Below, piece by piece: positions 8,246 through 18,424 of a stretch of 39,767 nucleotides of DNA; within the stretch, counting starts at the first letter, position 1, and each line of letters starts with the position of its first letter. The notes beneath the pieces were generated by a model, which made no database searches, was not told the origin of the DNA, and was given only the letters and a program-made list of their open reading frames with translations. Position numbers and translations under genes: made by a program. The stretch is from NCBI GenBank assembly GCA_030537135.1, contig JAUNOP010000022.1, forward strand, positions 1 through 39,767. The letters are read 5' to 3'. This DNA is from Eubacteriales bacterium (GTDB taxonomy: Bacteria; Bacillota; Clostridia; Lachnospirales; Lachnospiraceae).

Positions 8246-11200
8246 ATGGATAAAAATGCGATAAAGAAATATGCGGTGTGGGCGCGTAAGGAGTTGATTA
8301 CGCGTGTCACACAGAAGGCAGAGCAATATGAGATTACGGAGAAGAAGACTACTCCTGCGGATGCGGATAGCATCGGCGGCAGGGTGCTTACTGCAGCAGA
8401 AAAGAAGCAGAGGCAGGCATTGATTGCAAAAATCAACCAGGATGGATTTGAACAGGTGATGGAAGAAGTTGCCTATACCTGGTTCAACCGTTTTACTGCG
8501 CTCAGGTTCATGGAAGCGAACAATTATCTGCCGAGCCATACCAGAGTTTTCACAAATGAGAACGGAGAGTTCAAGCCGCAGATTCTGGCGGATGCGATAC
8601 AGCTGGATCTGGAAGGCCTGAATATGGACAAGGTTTTTGCGCTGAAGGATGCAAATAAGACGGAAGAACTGTATAAGTATCTTCTGATCACTCAGTGTAA
8701 TGCTTTGTCCGGTATTTTGCCGCGCATGTTTCAGAAGATTGAGGATTATACGGAACTGCTTCTGCCGGATTATCTTCTCCGTGAGGGAAGTGTAATCGAG
8801 CAGATGATCGCATTGATTCCGGAAGAAGATTGGACGGATCAGGTTCAGATTATTGGATGGCTTTATCAATATTATAACAGCGAGAAAAAGGACGATGTTT
8901 TCGCAGCACTGAAAAAAAATGTGAAAATCACAAAAGAAAACATCCCAGCTGCAACCCAGCTGTTTACACCGGATTGGATTGTTCGCTATATGGTAGAGAA
9001 CAGCCTTGGCCGTCTGTGGCTGGAGGGACACCCGGATGTGAAGGAGCAGTTCCTGCCAACTGAGGAAGAACAGTCTGCCTATGCTGATGGAAATCGTGAC
9101 CTGGAAGATACCAAATGGCATTACTATCTGGAAGAAGCCGAGCAGGAGCCAGAAGTGCAGGCACAGCTCGCTGAGATTCGCAAGGAATACGCTGCACTGA
9201 CACCGGATCAGTTGAAAGTGATCGACCCATGTTCCGGTTCCGGTCATATTCTTGCGTATATGTTCGATGTACTGATGAAGATTTATGAATCTTACGGCTA
9301 TACCACTCGTGAAGCAGTGGCAAGCATTGTAGAGAACAATCTTTACGGTCTGGATATTGATGACCGTGCGGTACAGCTGGCATATTTTGCGGTAATGATG
9401 AAAGCCCGTCAGTATGACCGCCGCTTCTTCATTCGTGGCATTCAGCCCCATGTATATGCCATTGTGGAGAGTAATCATGTAGATAAATTCGCGGTGGATT
9501 ATTTCTGTAACGGCGATGCCAAGCTGAAAGCGGCTATGGATACCATTCTCAGCGAACTGCATGATGCGAAGGAATATGGTTCAATTCTGACTGTGACGCC
9601 ACAGGATTGGACCGCACTGTATGCTCGCTTTGCGGAGATTATGGAAGATATAAATATGTCCCGGGAAACAGCACTGAGAGAACTGTTGCCGCTGGTGCAG
9701 GTGGCGGAAGCATTGGCACAGAAATATGATGCAGTTGTGACGAATCCGCCGTATATGGGTGCATCGGGAATGTGTGGAAAGTTATCTTCTTTTGTGAAAA
9801 AAATATATCCAGATACGAAATCTGATATGAGTACAATTATGATGGAGCGAATGCTAGAAATGTGTACTGTTCATGGGTATATTTCTATGATTAATATTCC
9901 AGTATGGATGTTCTTGTCTAGTTATGAAAAAATGCGAAACATAATGCTTCATAATAATACGATAGTTAATTTGGTGCATCCAGGACGGGGAATTTTTGGA
10001 TCTGATTTTGGCACAACATCATTTGTTGTGTCTAAAACACATATTAAAAATTATGTGGGGAGATATCATCGGCTATTTGATAGCCAAGGCGAAGTTCATA
10101 GTGTAGAGGAACGTAGAAACGCATTTTTGCAAAGAAAAGGATTATATACTATTCAACAAGAAAATTTTTTTAAGATTCCTGGAATGCCGATAGCCTATTG
10201 GTTACATCATCAAATATATGAAATGTATGGAAATTATAAAACCATGGCAGAAATTGCTACTCCGAAAGTTGGCATGCAGACATCAAATAATGATAGATAT
10301 CTAAGATTATGGCATGAAGTAGATTTTTCTGAATTTAATGCTTCCAGTTATGGATTGAAGTGGATTAAATATTTGAAAGGTGGAGCTTACAGAAAATGGT
10401 ATGGTAATTTAGAATATCTTTTGTTTTATAATAAAACACCGGACTTTATTCTGCAGCAAAAAAATGCTAGGGTGTTAGATTTAGGTTTCCTGAAAAAGAA
10501 AAAATGCACATGGACAGATTTAACTATTAGTAAAAATAGTTTCCGTATTGCACCAGATGATACATTTTATGATATTTCTGGACATTGTTTTTTCCCGAAA
10601 GAAGAAGATCAATTATGGCTTTTGGGATATGCAAATACATTAATATTTGCAGAATTGCTTAAAGTATTTAATTCTACGATACATTGTCAAGTTGGAGATG
10701 TTGGGAAAATTATTGTACCAGATATCGGAGAACAAAAAAATAAAGTTTCTGTTCTGGCAGGAGAAAATGTTGAATTTTCAAAAAAAGATTGGGATTCCTT
10801 TGAAACCTCATGGGATTTCCGACGTCATCCACTGCTTCGCAAAGTTTCTACTATTGCCGAAGCCTTTGACCGGTGGCAGTCTGAATGTGATGTTCGTTTT
10901 AACCAACTGAAAGCCAATGAGGAAGAACTGAACCGTATCTTTATTGATATTTACGGCTTGCAGGATGATTTGACACCTGAAGTTGAGGATAAAGATGTCA
11001 CCGTTTGCAAGGCTGACCTTGGCAGAGATATTCGTTCCTTCATTTCCTATGCGGTTGGCTGTATGTTTGGTCGCTACTCTTTGGCTGTAGAGGGACTGGT
11101 ATATGCTGGTGGAGAATGGCCTCCTATGGATAAGGCAATTGGTGTAAGGGAGCTGTTATATCCGGAAGCTGATCCGAATATATGCAGCTGGATGGATGCG

Positions 11201-11797
11201 TATGGAGAATTTTGCCCGGATATTGATAACATTATTCCTATATGTGACGATGAATATTATGATGACGATATCGTCGGCCGTTTCGTAGAATTTGTGAAGA
11301 CAGTCTATGGCGAAGATACTCTGGACGAAAACCTGAAATTCATTGCCGATGTCCTGGGCGGCAAAGGCCAGCCGAAGGATGTGATTCGGAATTATTTCCT
11401 GAATGATTTTTACAAAGACCATTGCAAAATTTATCAGAAACGTCCGATCTACTGGCTCTTTGACAGCGGCAAGAAGAATGGTTTCAAGGCTCTGATCTAT
11501 ATGCATCGCTATCAGCCGGACACCATTGCTCGTATACGCACGGACTATGTCCATGAACAGCAGAGCCGCTACCGTACCGCTATTGTTGATTTGGAAAGGC
11601 AAATAAATGCTGCCCCCACTTCCGAAAGGGTGAAATTGAACAAGCAGCTTGCAAAGCTTCAGGCACAGGCAGAGGAAGTGCGGATTTATGAGGAAAAAAT
11701 CCATCACCTGGCCGATCAGTTCATTTCCATTGATCTGGACGATGGAGTAAAAAAGAATTATGCAATATTTGCAGATGTTCTGGCGAAGATTAAGTAG
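8246..11797 (+). CDS. pglX: BREX-1 adenine-specific DNA methyltransferase PglX
   Basis: A 1183-residue protein. The SAM-binding motif is DPCSGSG at residues 327-333 and the catalytic N6-adenine motif IV is NPPY at 500-503. PglX methylates one adenine of a non-palindromic site to mark self DNA, and the C-terminal half contains the target recognition region. Codons about 508-851 (nt 9765-10800) are visibly more AT-rich and Asn/Lys/Ile-rich than the flanks. This implies a swapped specificity segment that starts directly after motif IV. The frame is intact throughout, including an A8 run at 8912-8919. A 64-bp gap with a weak inverted repeat separates it from brxC. Confidence 0.92.
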   Translation: MDKNAIKKYAVWARKELITRVTQKAEQYEITEKKTTPADADSIGGRVLTAAEKKQRQALIAKINQDGFEQVMEEVAYTWFNRFTALRFMEANNYLPSHTRVFTNENGEFKPQILADAIQLDLEGLNMDKVFALKDANKTEELYKYLLITQCNALSGILPRMFQKIEDYTELLLPDYLLREGSVIEQMIALIPEEDWTDQVQIIGWLYQYYNSEKKDDVFAALKKNVKITKENIPAATQLFTPDWIVRYMVENSLGRLWLEGHPDVKEQFLPTEEEQSAYADGNRDLEDTKWHYYLEEAEQEPEVQAQLAEIRKEYAALTPDQLKVIDPCSGSGHILAYMFDVLMKIYESYGYTTREAVASIVENNLYGLDIDDRAVQLAYFAVMMKARQYDRRFFIRGIQPHVYAIVESNHVDKFAVDYFCNGDAKLKAAMDTILSELHDAKEYGSILTVTPQDWTALYARFAEIMEDINMSRETALRELLPLVQVAEALAQKYDAVVTNPPYMGASGMCGKLSSFVKKIYPDTKSDMSTIMMERMLEMCTVHGYISMINIPVWMFLSSYEKMRNIMLHNNTIVNLVHPGRGIFGSDFGTTSFVVSKTHIKNYVGRYHRLFDSQGEVHSVEERRNAFLQRKGLYTIQQENFFKIPGMPIAYWLHHQIYEMYGNYKTMAEIATPKVGMQTSNNDRYLRLWHEVDFSEFNASSYGLKWIKYLKGGAYRKWYGNLEYLLFYNKTPDFILQQKNARVLDLGFLKKKKCTWTDLTISKNSFRIAPDDTFYDISGHCFFPKEEDQLWLLGYANTLIFAELLKVFNSTIHCQVGDVGKIIVPDIGEQKNKVSVLAGENVEFSKKDWDSFETSWDFRRHPLLRKVSTIAEAFDRWQSECDVRFNQLKANEEELNRIFIDIYGLQDDLTPEVEDKDVTVCKADLGRDIRSFISYAVGCMFGRYSLAVEGLVYAGGEWPPMDKAIGVRELLYPEADPNICSWMDAYGEFCPDIDNIIPICDDEYYDDDIVGRFVEFVKTVYGEDTLDENLKFIADVLGGKGQPKDVIRNYFLNDFYKDHCKIYQKRPIYWLFDSGKKNGFKALIYMHRYQPDTIARIRTDYVHEQQSRYRTAIVDLERQINAAPTSERVKLNKQLAKLQAQAEEVRIYEEKIHHLADQFISIDLDDGVKKNYAIFADVLAKIK

Positions 11798-11811
11798 GGA
11801 GGCTGCAGCGG

Positions 11812-12888
11812 ATGGATAAAAAAGAATGGATAACTGTTGATCACGCTTTTCTGGAAAATGTGTCTGAGATACTGACTCAGGCAAAAAAGAATGCCAAAAC
11901 AGCAGTTAACTTATCAATGGTGTATGCTTATTTTGAGATTGGCAGGAAGATTATTGAGGAGGAGCAAAACGGGAAAAGCCGTGCAGCTTATGGTACGCAG
12001 CTGTTGAAAGAACTCTCTGCTTATTTGACGGGAAAACACGGAAAGGGATATTCGGTTGGTAATTTAAAGAATATCAGGCAGTTTTATAGGGTCTACGTTA
12101 ATGACCAAATTGGCGAAACAGTGTTTAGCCAATTCAAAAATCTGCCCACAGTCAGTACCGGACGGAGATTTTACTTGAGTTGGTCTCATTATTTGAAGCT
12201 CATGCGCATTTCAAATATTGAGGAGAGACATTTTTACGAGATAGAATCTGTGAAAAACGGTTGGAGTCTGACCGAATTAAAGCGGCAATACAACAGTGCC
12301 TTGTACGAACGGTTGGCTCTTAGCAAGGATAAAGCTGAGGTATATCGTCTCGCTTTGGAAGGGCAAACGGTTGAAAAACCGCAGGACGCAGTGAAGGATC
12401 CCTATGTCCTGGAGTTCTTAGGGCTGCCGGAACTTCCATCTTATTCAGAAACTGAGCTGGAGAGCCGCATTATAGATCATTTACAACAGTTTCTTTTAGA
12501 GCTGGGTACAGGCTTTGCCTTTATAGGAAGGCAGGTGCGGTTTACGTTTGATGAAGAACACTTTATTGTCGATCTGGTTTTTTATAATCGGCTGTTGCGC
12601 TGCTTTGTCCTTTTTGACCTGAAGATTGGAGAATTGAAGCATCAGGATATCGGACAGATGCAGATGTATGTTCACTACTATGACCGTGAAGTAAAGTTGC
12701 CGGAGGAAAATCCTACCATAGGTATCATACTCTGCAGGGACAAGAATAATGCTGTTGTAAAAATGACGTTGCCAGAAGATAACGAGCAGATTTTTGCCAG
12801 TAAATATGAGACAGTATTGCCAAGCAAAGAAGAATTGCAAAAGCTTCTCCAGGAACACATTTCGGAAGAAGACAAGGAGGCGTTATGA
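11812..12888 (+). CDS. DUF1016 (YhcG-like) PD-(D/E)XK nuclease-family protein inside the BREX operon
   Basis: A 358-residue protein. The N-terminal part (about residues 1-170) is the DUF1016 N-domain: a helical region with VYAYFEIGRKIIEEEQ, GYSVGNLKNIRQFY, and WSHYLKLMRI. The C-terminal part carries a nuclease fold with FIVDLVFYN (D254) and FDLKIG (D269, K271), fitting a PD-(D/E)XK active site. Family members occur beside type I restriction and other defence genes, and their role is unclear. The start is 14 bp after pglX, and the end overlaps pglZ by 4 bp (ATGA), so it is translated as part of the operon. It is not a core BREX gene, so it may add a cutting or accessory function; that is inference. 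Confidence 0.85.
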   Translation: MDKKEWITVDHAFLENVSEILTQAKKNAKTAVNLSMVYAYFEIGRKIIEEEQNGKSRAAYGTQLLKELSAYLTGKHGKGYSVGNLKNIRQFYRVYVNDQIGETVFSQFKNLPTVSTGRRFYLSWSHYLKLMRISNIEERHFYEIESVKNGWSLTELKRQYNSALYERLALSKDKAEVYRLALEGQTVEKPQDAVKDPYVLEFLGLPELPSYSETELESRIIDHLQQFLLELGTGFAFIGRQVRFTFDEEHFIVDLVFYNRLLRCFVLFDLKIGELKHQDIGQMQMYVHYYDREVKLPEENPTIGIILCRDKNNAVVKMTLPEDNEQIFASKYETVLPSKEELQKLLQEHISEEDKEAL

Positions 12889-15482
12889 TGGATGAGGAGA
12901 GAATTAGTCAGGAATTGAATCAGCGTTTTGCCGCGCCGCTTCCAGAGTTCTACAAACGCCGTATTATATTCTGGTATGACGAAGATGGAGAGTTCCGTGA
13001 GAGGCTGGATGAGGTTGCGCTGAATAATGCAAAACTGATCGCATTGACCGGAACCAATAACTTTGCGGTGAAAAAACTTCTGTCGGTGGATGATACCATG
13101 AACAATTATCTGGTATATTGTCCTCTGCCCTATGAGAAGTCGGAGGATAACTGGCTTCTGGATATAGAAATGTACAGCGAAGAATTCCGGGCGGATCTGA
13201 TCGCTATCTGGATGAAAGAGCTGGGAATTCCATCAACGCATGCGATGCGTAAACAGGTGAAGGACTACCGAAAGTTTTTCAAAGCAAAGGTGCGCAGAGA
13301 TAAAATTGCAAGCCAGAATAAGGTGCCAAGCGTTCCAGCTCAGCTGCATATGGCTGTGATGGGTGCTTTGGGCGGTATTAAAGATGTCACGCCGGCGGCG
13401 ATCATCAAGGAAGTGCTGAAGGCCGGTATGGACACCGACACGAATGATTTGTATCAGGAGTTTGTAAACTATGGTGCGGATAAGGTTTTTTGGAGCATGG
13501 TGAAGCAGGGATCAGGTTACGTTTCTGAGCAGCCAGATATCGCAATGCTGGCAACGCATATACTTCTGACAGCGACCACAAGGACGATGAGGCTGGAATA
13601 TCTGGCGGGACTGGACGGGTTCATTTCCTCGCCGCACCAGGCGTTTTGCTTTGATTTTATTTCTGACTGGCTTCATGCTGAAGATTGGGAACAGCTTATA
13701 GAGATCGCAAAATCTGTGGAGGATGAACTGAAGCTGCCGCAGCGGTTCATGAAGCTGGAGGTCAGTGATTTGGTAGATACGGAAGCCTTTCCGTGTCTGG
13801 ATGAAGTGATCCTGATCAAGCTGATGACAGAGATCGGAGATCATATCATTGATGTAGATGTGATCAAGCGGACAGTAGAGAAACGCCGGACATGCGTGAA
13901 CTATGAGCCATTCAAAGACTATTACGAGGGAATCCTGCAGGTGGCGAACATGCAGGCATTCTATAAAGAGCATTCAACAGGCTTCCATTCTGCTGAAGCG
14001 AAGAAGGTCTGGAAGGAATATACTTCCGAGTATTACAAGATGGATACTTATTACCGTCTGTTCCATAAGAGTTACGGGGAAAGCCTGAAGGCATACAATT
14101 TCGATCTGCACGACCTGTTCCGTTCTGTCATGGAGAAGGTGGAAGGTCTGTATAAGAACTGGTTTCTGGGACAGCTTGGCGGTAACTGGTCTGCCGTTTG
14201 TTCTGAGGAACTGGCGAAGCACGGCAGGATTCTGGAGGTACCGCAGCAGACGGATTTCTACAGGAATCATATTGACAATGCGGATAACAGGGTGTTTGTG
14301 GTTATTTCTGACGCCCTGCGGTACGAAGCGGCTGCTTCCCTTGCGGAACAGTTAAGACGCGAGACACAGGCGGATGTGAAGCTTCAGGATGTCCAGGGGA
14401 TTTTCCCGACCATTACAAAGTTTGGTATGGCTGCTTTGCTTCCCCATAAGGAGCTGGAGGTGGAGCAACACGGAGATGTGCTGAAGGTTATGGCTGACGG
14501 TGTGCCGACAGATGCCGGATACCGGGATAAGATACTGAAGTCCGCGAAGGCAAATAGTGTGGTACTCAAATATAATGATCTGGTTAATGCGAAAAGGGCT
14601 GAACGGAGTGCAATGGTGAAAGGAATGGAAGTGGTGTACATCTACTACGATACCATTGATGAGGCAAGCCATACAGCGGATACTATGGTGTTTCCGGCTT
14701 GCGATGACGCAATCCAGGAATTAAAGAACCTGACAAAGATCATCTGCAATGATTTCGGGGCAACTCATATCCTGTTCACGGCAGATCACGGTTTTCTTTA
14801 TACCTATAGCCCAATGACTGAGGATGACAAGATTGATAAGACCGGATTTGTCAATCGTATTGTGGAGTACGGCAGACGGTTTGCAATCATGGCGAAGGGT
14901 TCTGACCCGGATTATTTGCAAAAGGTTCAGTTTTTGGGCGGATCATCCGAGTATGATGCTTTTGCACCGAAGGAAAATGTAAGAATTAAGATGAACGGTA
15001 GCGGGCTTAATTTCGTGCATGGTGGTATCAGCCTGCAGGAAATGGTGGTGCCTGTCATTGATTATCATTTTCTGAGAAACCAGTACAAGCAGTATCAGCG
15101 GAATCAGAAGAAGTATGATACAAAGCCAGTGGAGGTTAGCCTTCTGTCGGCCACGCATAAAGTCAGCAATATGATCTTCTCACTGAACTTCTATCAGAAG
15201 GAGCCAGTGGGGGACAATCGTGAGGCAGCGACCTATCAGCTGTACTTTACGGACAGCAATGGAAAGCAGATCAGTGACATTGCAAAAATCATTGCGGATA
15301 AGACCAGTGACAACGGACAGGAGAGGACATTCCGGTGTAGCTTCAATCTGAAGTCGCTGAAGTATGACAACAAGGAAATTTATTATCTCGTGATCGCAGA
15401 CGCAGATGGCATGGTCGTATCCAGGGAAGAGTTCCAGATAGATATTGCCTTTGCGGTGGATGAATTTGATTTCTTTAGTTAA
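12885..15482 (+). CDS. pglZ: BREX-1 alkaline-phosphatase-fold protein PglZ
   Basis: An 865-residue protein starting at ATG 12885, overlapping the previous stop, with GGAGG upstream. Metal-binding motifs of the PglZ domain are visible: VFVVISDALRYEAA with D476, DEASHTAD with H596, and FTADHGF with D634-H635. These match the alkaline phosphatase superfamily core. The N-terminal region (about 1-380) is the family's helical domain, and a beta-rich C-terminal domain follows. PglZ is essential in BREX systems, where it is thought to interact with PglX and BrxB; its natural substrate is not settled. The length is normal and the gene appears intact. Confidence 0.92.
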   Translation: MMDEERISQELNQRFAAPLPEFYKRRIIFWYDEDGEFRERLDEVALNNAKLIALTGTNNFAVKKLLSVDDTMNNYLVYCPLPYEKSEDNWLLDIEMYSEEFRADLIAIWMKELGIPSTHAMRKQVKDYRKFFKAKVRRDKIASQNKVPSVPAQLHMAVMGALGGIKDVTPAAIIKEVLKAGMDTDTNDLYQEFVNYGADKVFWSMVKQGSGYVSEQPDIAMLATHILLTATTRTMRLEYLAGLDGFISSPHQAFCFDFISDWLHAEDWEQLIEIAKSVEDELKLPQRFMKLEVSDLVDTEAFPCLDEVILIKLMTEIGDHIIDVDVIKRTVEKRRTCVNYEPFKDYYEGILQVANMQAFYKEHSTGFHSAEAKKVWKEYTSEYYKMDTYYRLFHKSYGESLKAYNFDLHDLFRSVMEKVEGLYKNWFLGQLGGNWSAVCSEELAKHGRILEVPQQTDFYRNHIDNADNRVFVVISDALRYEAAASLAEQLRRETQADVKLQDVQGIFPTITKFGMAALLPHKELEVEQHGDVLKVMADGVPTDAGYRDKILKSAKANSVVLKYNDLVNAKRAERSAMVKGMEVVYIYYDTIDEASHTADTMVFPACDDAIQELKNLTKIICNDFGATHILFTADHGFLYTYSPMTEDDKIDKTGFVNRIVEYGRRFAIMAKGSDPDYLQKVQFLGGSSEYDAFAPKENVRIKMNGSGLNFVHGGISLQEMVVPVIDYHFLRNQYKQYQRNQKKYDTKPVEVSLLSATHKVSNMIFSLNFYQKEPVGDNREAATYQLYFTDSNGKQISDIAKIIADKTSDNGQERTFRCSFNLKSLKYDNKEIYYLVIADADGMVVSREEFQIDIAFAVDEFDFFS

Positions 15483-15500
15483 GGCGGAAAGAGAGAATAT

Positions 15501-17567
15501 ATGGAGTCTATCGATGATGGCGCAGTAAATAAGCGTGAGGAAATAAAGAATAAGCTCCGAGAGAGTTTTGATGGGAAGATTGTCCGGAAGGATCTGACGA
15601 AGAAGATCAAGGAAGGGGCAAACGTGCCGGTGTACGTGCTGGAGTTCCTTCTTGGTCAGTATTGCAGTTCCGATGACGATTCCATCATTGAGCAGGGCGT
15701 CCAGAATGTGAAGCGCATCCTGGCGGATAACTTTGTCCGCCCGGATGAATCCCAGAAGGTTCTCTCAAAGCTCAGGAAAAGGGGAAGTTATACCGTTATC
15801 GATATGATCACGGCACGCCTGGATATGAAGCGGAATCTTTATATCGCCAGCTTCTCCAACCTTGGGATTACGAATGTCCTTCTGGAAGACGAGTATCCGG
15901 AGAAGTATGACCGGCTGCTTTGTGGTGGTATATGGTGCATTGTGCAGCTGGATTATGAATATGTGGAAGAGGAAAAGAAGAATGGGATGCCGGTTCAGAT
16001 CCGGAAGCTGACTTCAATCCAGATGCCGCATGTGGAGATCGAAGAACTGAAGGAAGGACGCAAGCAGTTTACAGAGGATGAGTGGCTGGATATCATGATG
16101 CGTTCGATCGGTATGGAGCCGGACACTTTGTCTGAACGTGAGAAGTGGCTGCTTCTTTTGCGTATGGTTCCGTTAGTCGAGAATAATTTCAATCTATGTG
16201 AACTGGGTCCGAGATCCACTGGTAAATCTCATCTGTATAAGGAGATATCGCCAAACAGTATTCTGGTATCCGGCGGGCAGACCACGGTGGCCAATCTTTT
16301 TTATAACATGGGAAGAAAGACTATTGGCCTTGTGGGTATGTGGGATGTGGTTGCTTTTGATGAGGTGGCCGGCATTAATTTTAAAGACAAAGACGGGATC
16401 CAGATTATGAAGGACTATATGGCGTCCGGATCCTTTGCCAGGGGCAAGGAAGAAAAGGCTGCTTCCGCGTCAATGGTATTTGTAGGCAACATCAATCAAA
16501 GTGTGGATGTGTTGCTGAAGACATCCAGTCTGTTTGATCCATTTCCGCCGGAGATGGGAACCGATACGGCCTTCCTTGATCGTATGCATTGTTATATTCC
16601 GGGATGGGAGATTCCGAAGTTTAGGCCGGAACATTTTACAAATGACTATGGTTTCATCACGGATTATCTGGCAGAGTTCCTGCGGGAGCTGAGAAAAGAA
16701 CAGTATGGAGATGCTTTGGATGGGTATTTCCGTTTGGGACGAAACCTGAATCAGAGAGATACGATTGCGGTTCGGAAGATGGTGGGCGGTCTTGTAAAGC
16801 TCATGTATCCGGATGGCAAATATACAAAAGAGCAGTTGGAAGAGATCCTGAAGATTTCTCTGGAAATGCGCCGGCGTGTCAAGGAGCAGCTGAAGAAGCT
16901 GGGTGGCATGGAATTCTATGATGTAAACTTTTCTTATATTGATCTGGAAGACATGTCAGAGCATTATGTATCAGTACCGGAGCAAGGCGGCGGCAAGCTG
17001 ATTCCGGAAGGAATGTGCAATCCGGGGCAGGTTTATACCGTAGCCCAGGGGAAGTCTGGGATGATCGGAGTATTTCGCCTGGAAGGACAGATACTTCCGG
17101 GGAATGGCAAGATGGAGCGGACAGGATTGGGTTCTGACCGTGATGCGAAAGAATCTTCCAATACGGCTTTCAATTATCTGAAGGCGAACGGCAACAGGAT
17201 CAGCGGATCTATTAGCACGACAACAAAGGATTATATCATCAATTATCAGGATCTGCAGGGAATTGGTATGACTGGGAAGCTGGCTCTGCCGACGTTGATT
17301 GCACTGTGTTCCATCGCTTTGGGGATATCGGTGCAGAGTTCCACAGCGATCCTTGGTGAGATCAGTATCAGCGGCACGCTGATCAAAGTGGATAACCTGG
17401 CGGATACGCTGCAGGTATGTCTTGACAGTGGTGCAAAGAAGGTGCTTCTGCCGCAGACATCATTTGTGGATTTTGTGACTGTGCCGCCGGAACTGATGAG
17501 TGCATTTCAGTTAATTCCGTACCAGAGTGCAGAAGATGCGGTGTTTAAGGCACTGGGAGTTGAGTAA
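15501..17567 (+). CDS. brxL: BREX Lon-like AAA+ protein BrxL
   Basis: A 688-residue protein. Walker A is GPRSTGKSH (from residue 236, K242-S243) and Walker B is VAFDEVAG (D287-E288). The C-terminal domain (about 560-688) is Lon-protease-like, with [18 protein letters not shown] and a terminal FKALGVE typical of BrxL. By eye, the positions of the Lon Ser-Lys dyad are not conserved: IGMTG stands where Lon has GPSAG, and LADTL where Lon has LKEKL. This suggests no peptidase activity and fits a DNA-binding AAA+ role. It is the last core gene, 18 bp after pglZ, with an AGGCGGAAAGAGAG ribosome site region. Confidence 0.92.
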   Translation: MESIDDGAVNKREEIKNKLRESFDGKIVRKDLTKKIKEGANVPVYVLEFLLGQYCSSDDDSIIEQGVQNVKRILADNFVRPDESQKVLSKLRKRGSYTVIDMITARLDMKRNLYIASFSNLGITNVLLEDEYPEKYDRLLCGGIWCIVQLDYEYVEEEKKNGMPVQIRKLTSIQMPHVEIEELKEGRKQFTEDEWLDIMMRSIGMEPDTLSEREKWLLLLRMVPLVENNFNLCELGPRSTGKSHLYKEISPNSILVSGGQTTVANLFYNMGRKTIGLVGMWDVVAFDEVAGINFKDKDGIQIMKDYMASGSFARGKEEKAASASMVFVGNINQSVDVLLKTSSLFDPFPPEMGTDTAFLDRMHCYIPGWEIPKFRPEHFTNDYGFITDYLAEFLRELRKEQYGDALDGYFRLGRNLNQRDTIAVRKMVGGLVKLMYPDGKYTKEQLEEILKISLEMRRRVKEQLKKLGGMEFYDVNFSYIDLEDMSEHYVSVPEQGGGKLIPEGMCNPGQVYTVAQGKSGMIGVFRLEGQILPGNGKMERTGLGSDRDAKESSNTAFNYLKANGNRISGSISTTTKDYIINYQDLQGIGMTGKLALPTLIALCSIALGISVQSSTAILGEISISGTLIKVDNLADTLQVCLDSGAKKVLLPQTSFVDFVTVPPELMSAFQLIPYQSAEDAVFKALGVE

Positions 17568-17670
17568 GGATATGCAATACTTGTTTGTGAAGAGTTCAGT
17601 TGCCTTGAATTTCACATGAACAGGGACACGATCAACTGGATTCTGAAAAACTGAATACAGGAGGTCGCAT

Positions 17671-18048
17671 ATGGGAAAATTACCAAAATTCACACATGAG
17701 AATGGCATTGATTATGTTCTGGTTGGTAATTACTATTTACCTATGATCCGGCTATCGGAGGAAAAGCGTCCTATTGGACGCTGGGGGCAGATGCACAGGA
17801 ACTATTTAAAAGAGCGCCATCCTGCACTTTACAGCAGTCTGCTTTTATCAGGAAAACTTAGTACATATCTCGTCAATCTGGATGAACAGGCAGAGAGCAG
17901 GCTGGAGATTATTATCAGTCAAATGAAAGTGGCTGAAGGTGTGACAGAAGAACTGAAAGCTACGGATCAGCTTCGATGGATTCAAATGATGAGTAGCATT
18001 TGCAACAGAGCGGAAGAAATTATAAAATATGAAATGATTTATGTGTGA
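17671..18048 (+). CDS. tnpV: TnpV-like transposon protein
   Basis: A 125-residue protein with an AGGAGGTCGCAT ribosome site before ATG 17671. The segments [48 protein letters not shown] and [15 protein letters not shown] match the TnpV family first named in the clostridial transposon Tn4451. Its function is unknown, and it does not look like a recombinase. It lies 103 bp after brxL on the same strand and marks the point where the defence operon gives way to transposon DNA. It appears full length. Confidence 0.8.
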   Translation: MGKLPKFTHENGIDYVLVGNYYLPMIRLSEEKRPIGRWGQMHRNYLKERHPALYSSLLLSGKLSTYLVNLDEQAESRLEIIISQMKVAEGVTEELKATDQLRWIQMMSSICNRAEEIIKYEMIYV

Positions 18049-18067
18049 TGAAGGGACGTGAAGCAGA

Positions 18068-18424
18068 ATGGCTATAAGCAAAGAGGAAGATAGAAGATGT
18101 GCGCAGATAGCAGAGCTTTTCAGCCCATTTCTGGAAGAAATTGGAGACTGGTGTATCGTGCGGAGCGAAAGGTTCGGGTATATTGTACTTTGCTATTATA
18201 TGAACGGCAGATTTGAGGATAACAATGTATTTGACAATGCGAAAGATATGTTTGATTTCCTTCTGGATCAATGGCAGTTTCGGTGGCTTTATGCGAAAGG
18301 AAAAGAAAACAGGGTGGTGGAATACGAAGATTATGAAAAAAATTTGACGGTAAGACAGCGTGAGGAACGGAAAATTGTTTTATCAAAGTATTTACAAGAA
18401 TATGAGACAATTATGAAACAATAA
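18068..18424 (+). CDS. Hypothetical protein downstream of tnpV
   Basis: A 118-residue acidic and aromatic-rich protein. I do not recognise a family. It starts MAISKEEDRRCAQIAELFS, 19 bp after tnpV, with a weak GAAGGGACGTGAAG ribosome region. The core has alternating strands (DWCIVRSERFGYIVLCYY) then a helix (DNAKDMFDFLLDQW), and a charged C-terminal helix. No membrane segment, metal motif or HTH is visible. Position next to tnpV suggests it is transposon cargo, though it could also have travelled with the BREX genes. An intact frame with plausible composition supports a real gene. Confidence 0.55.
   Translation: MAISKEEDRRCAQIAELFSPFLEEIGDWCIVRSERFGYIVLCYYMNGRFEDNNVFDNAKDMFDFLLDQWQFRWLYAKGKENRVVEYEDYEKNLTVRQREERKIVLSKYLQEYETIMKQ

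Noticed and set aside
8912-8919. A8 run in pglX as a possible phase-variation switch
   Set aside because: A-runs of this length are common in AT-rich stretches, the frame is intact, and no paired variant or second tract is visible; variation cannot be judged from one sequence.
17568-17670. Tiny ORF (ATGAACAGG...) between brxL and tnpV
   Set aside because: Twelve codons, no ribosome site, no coding character.
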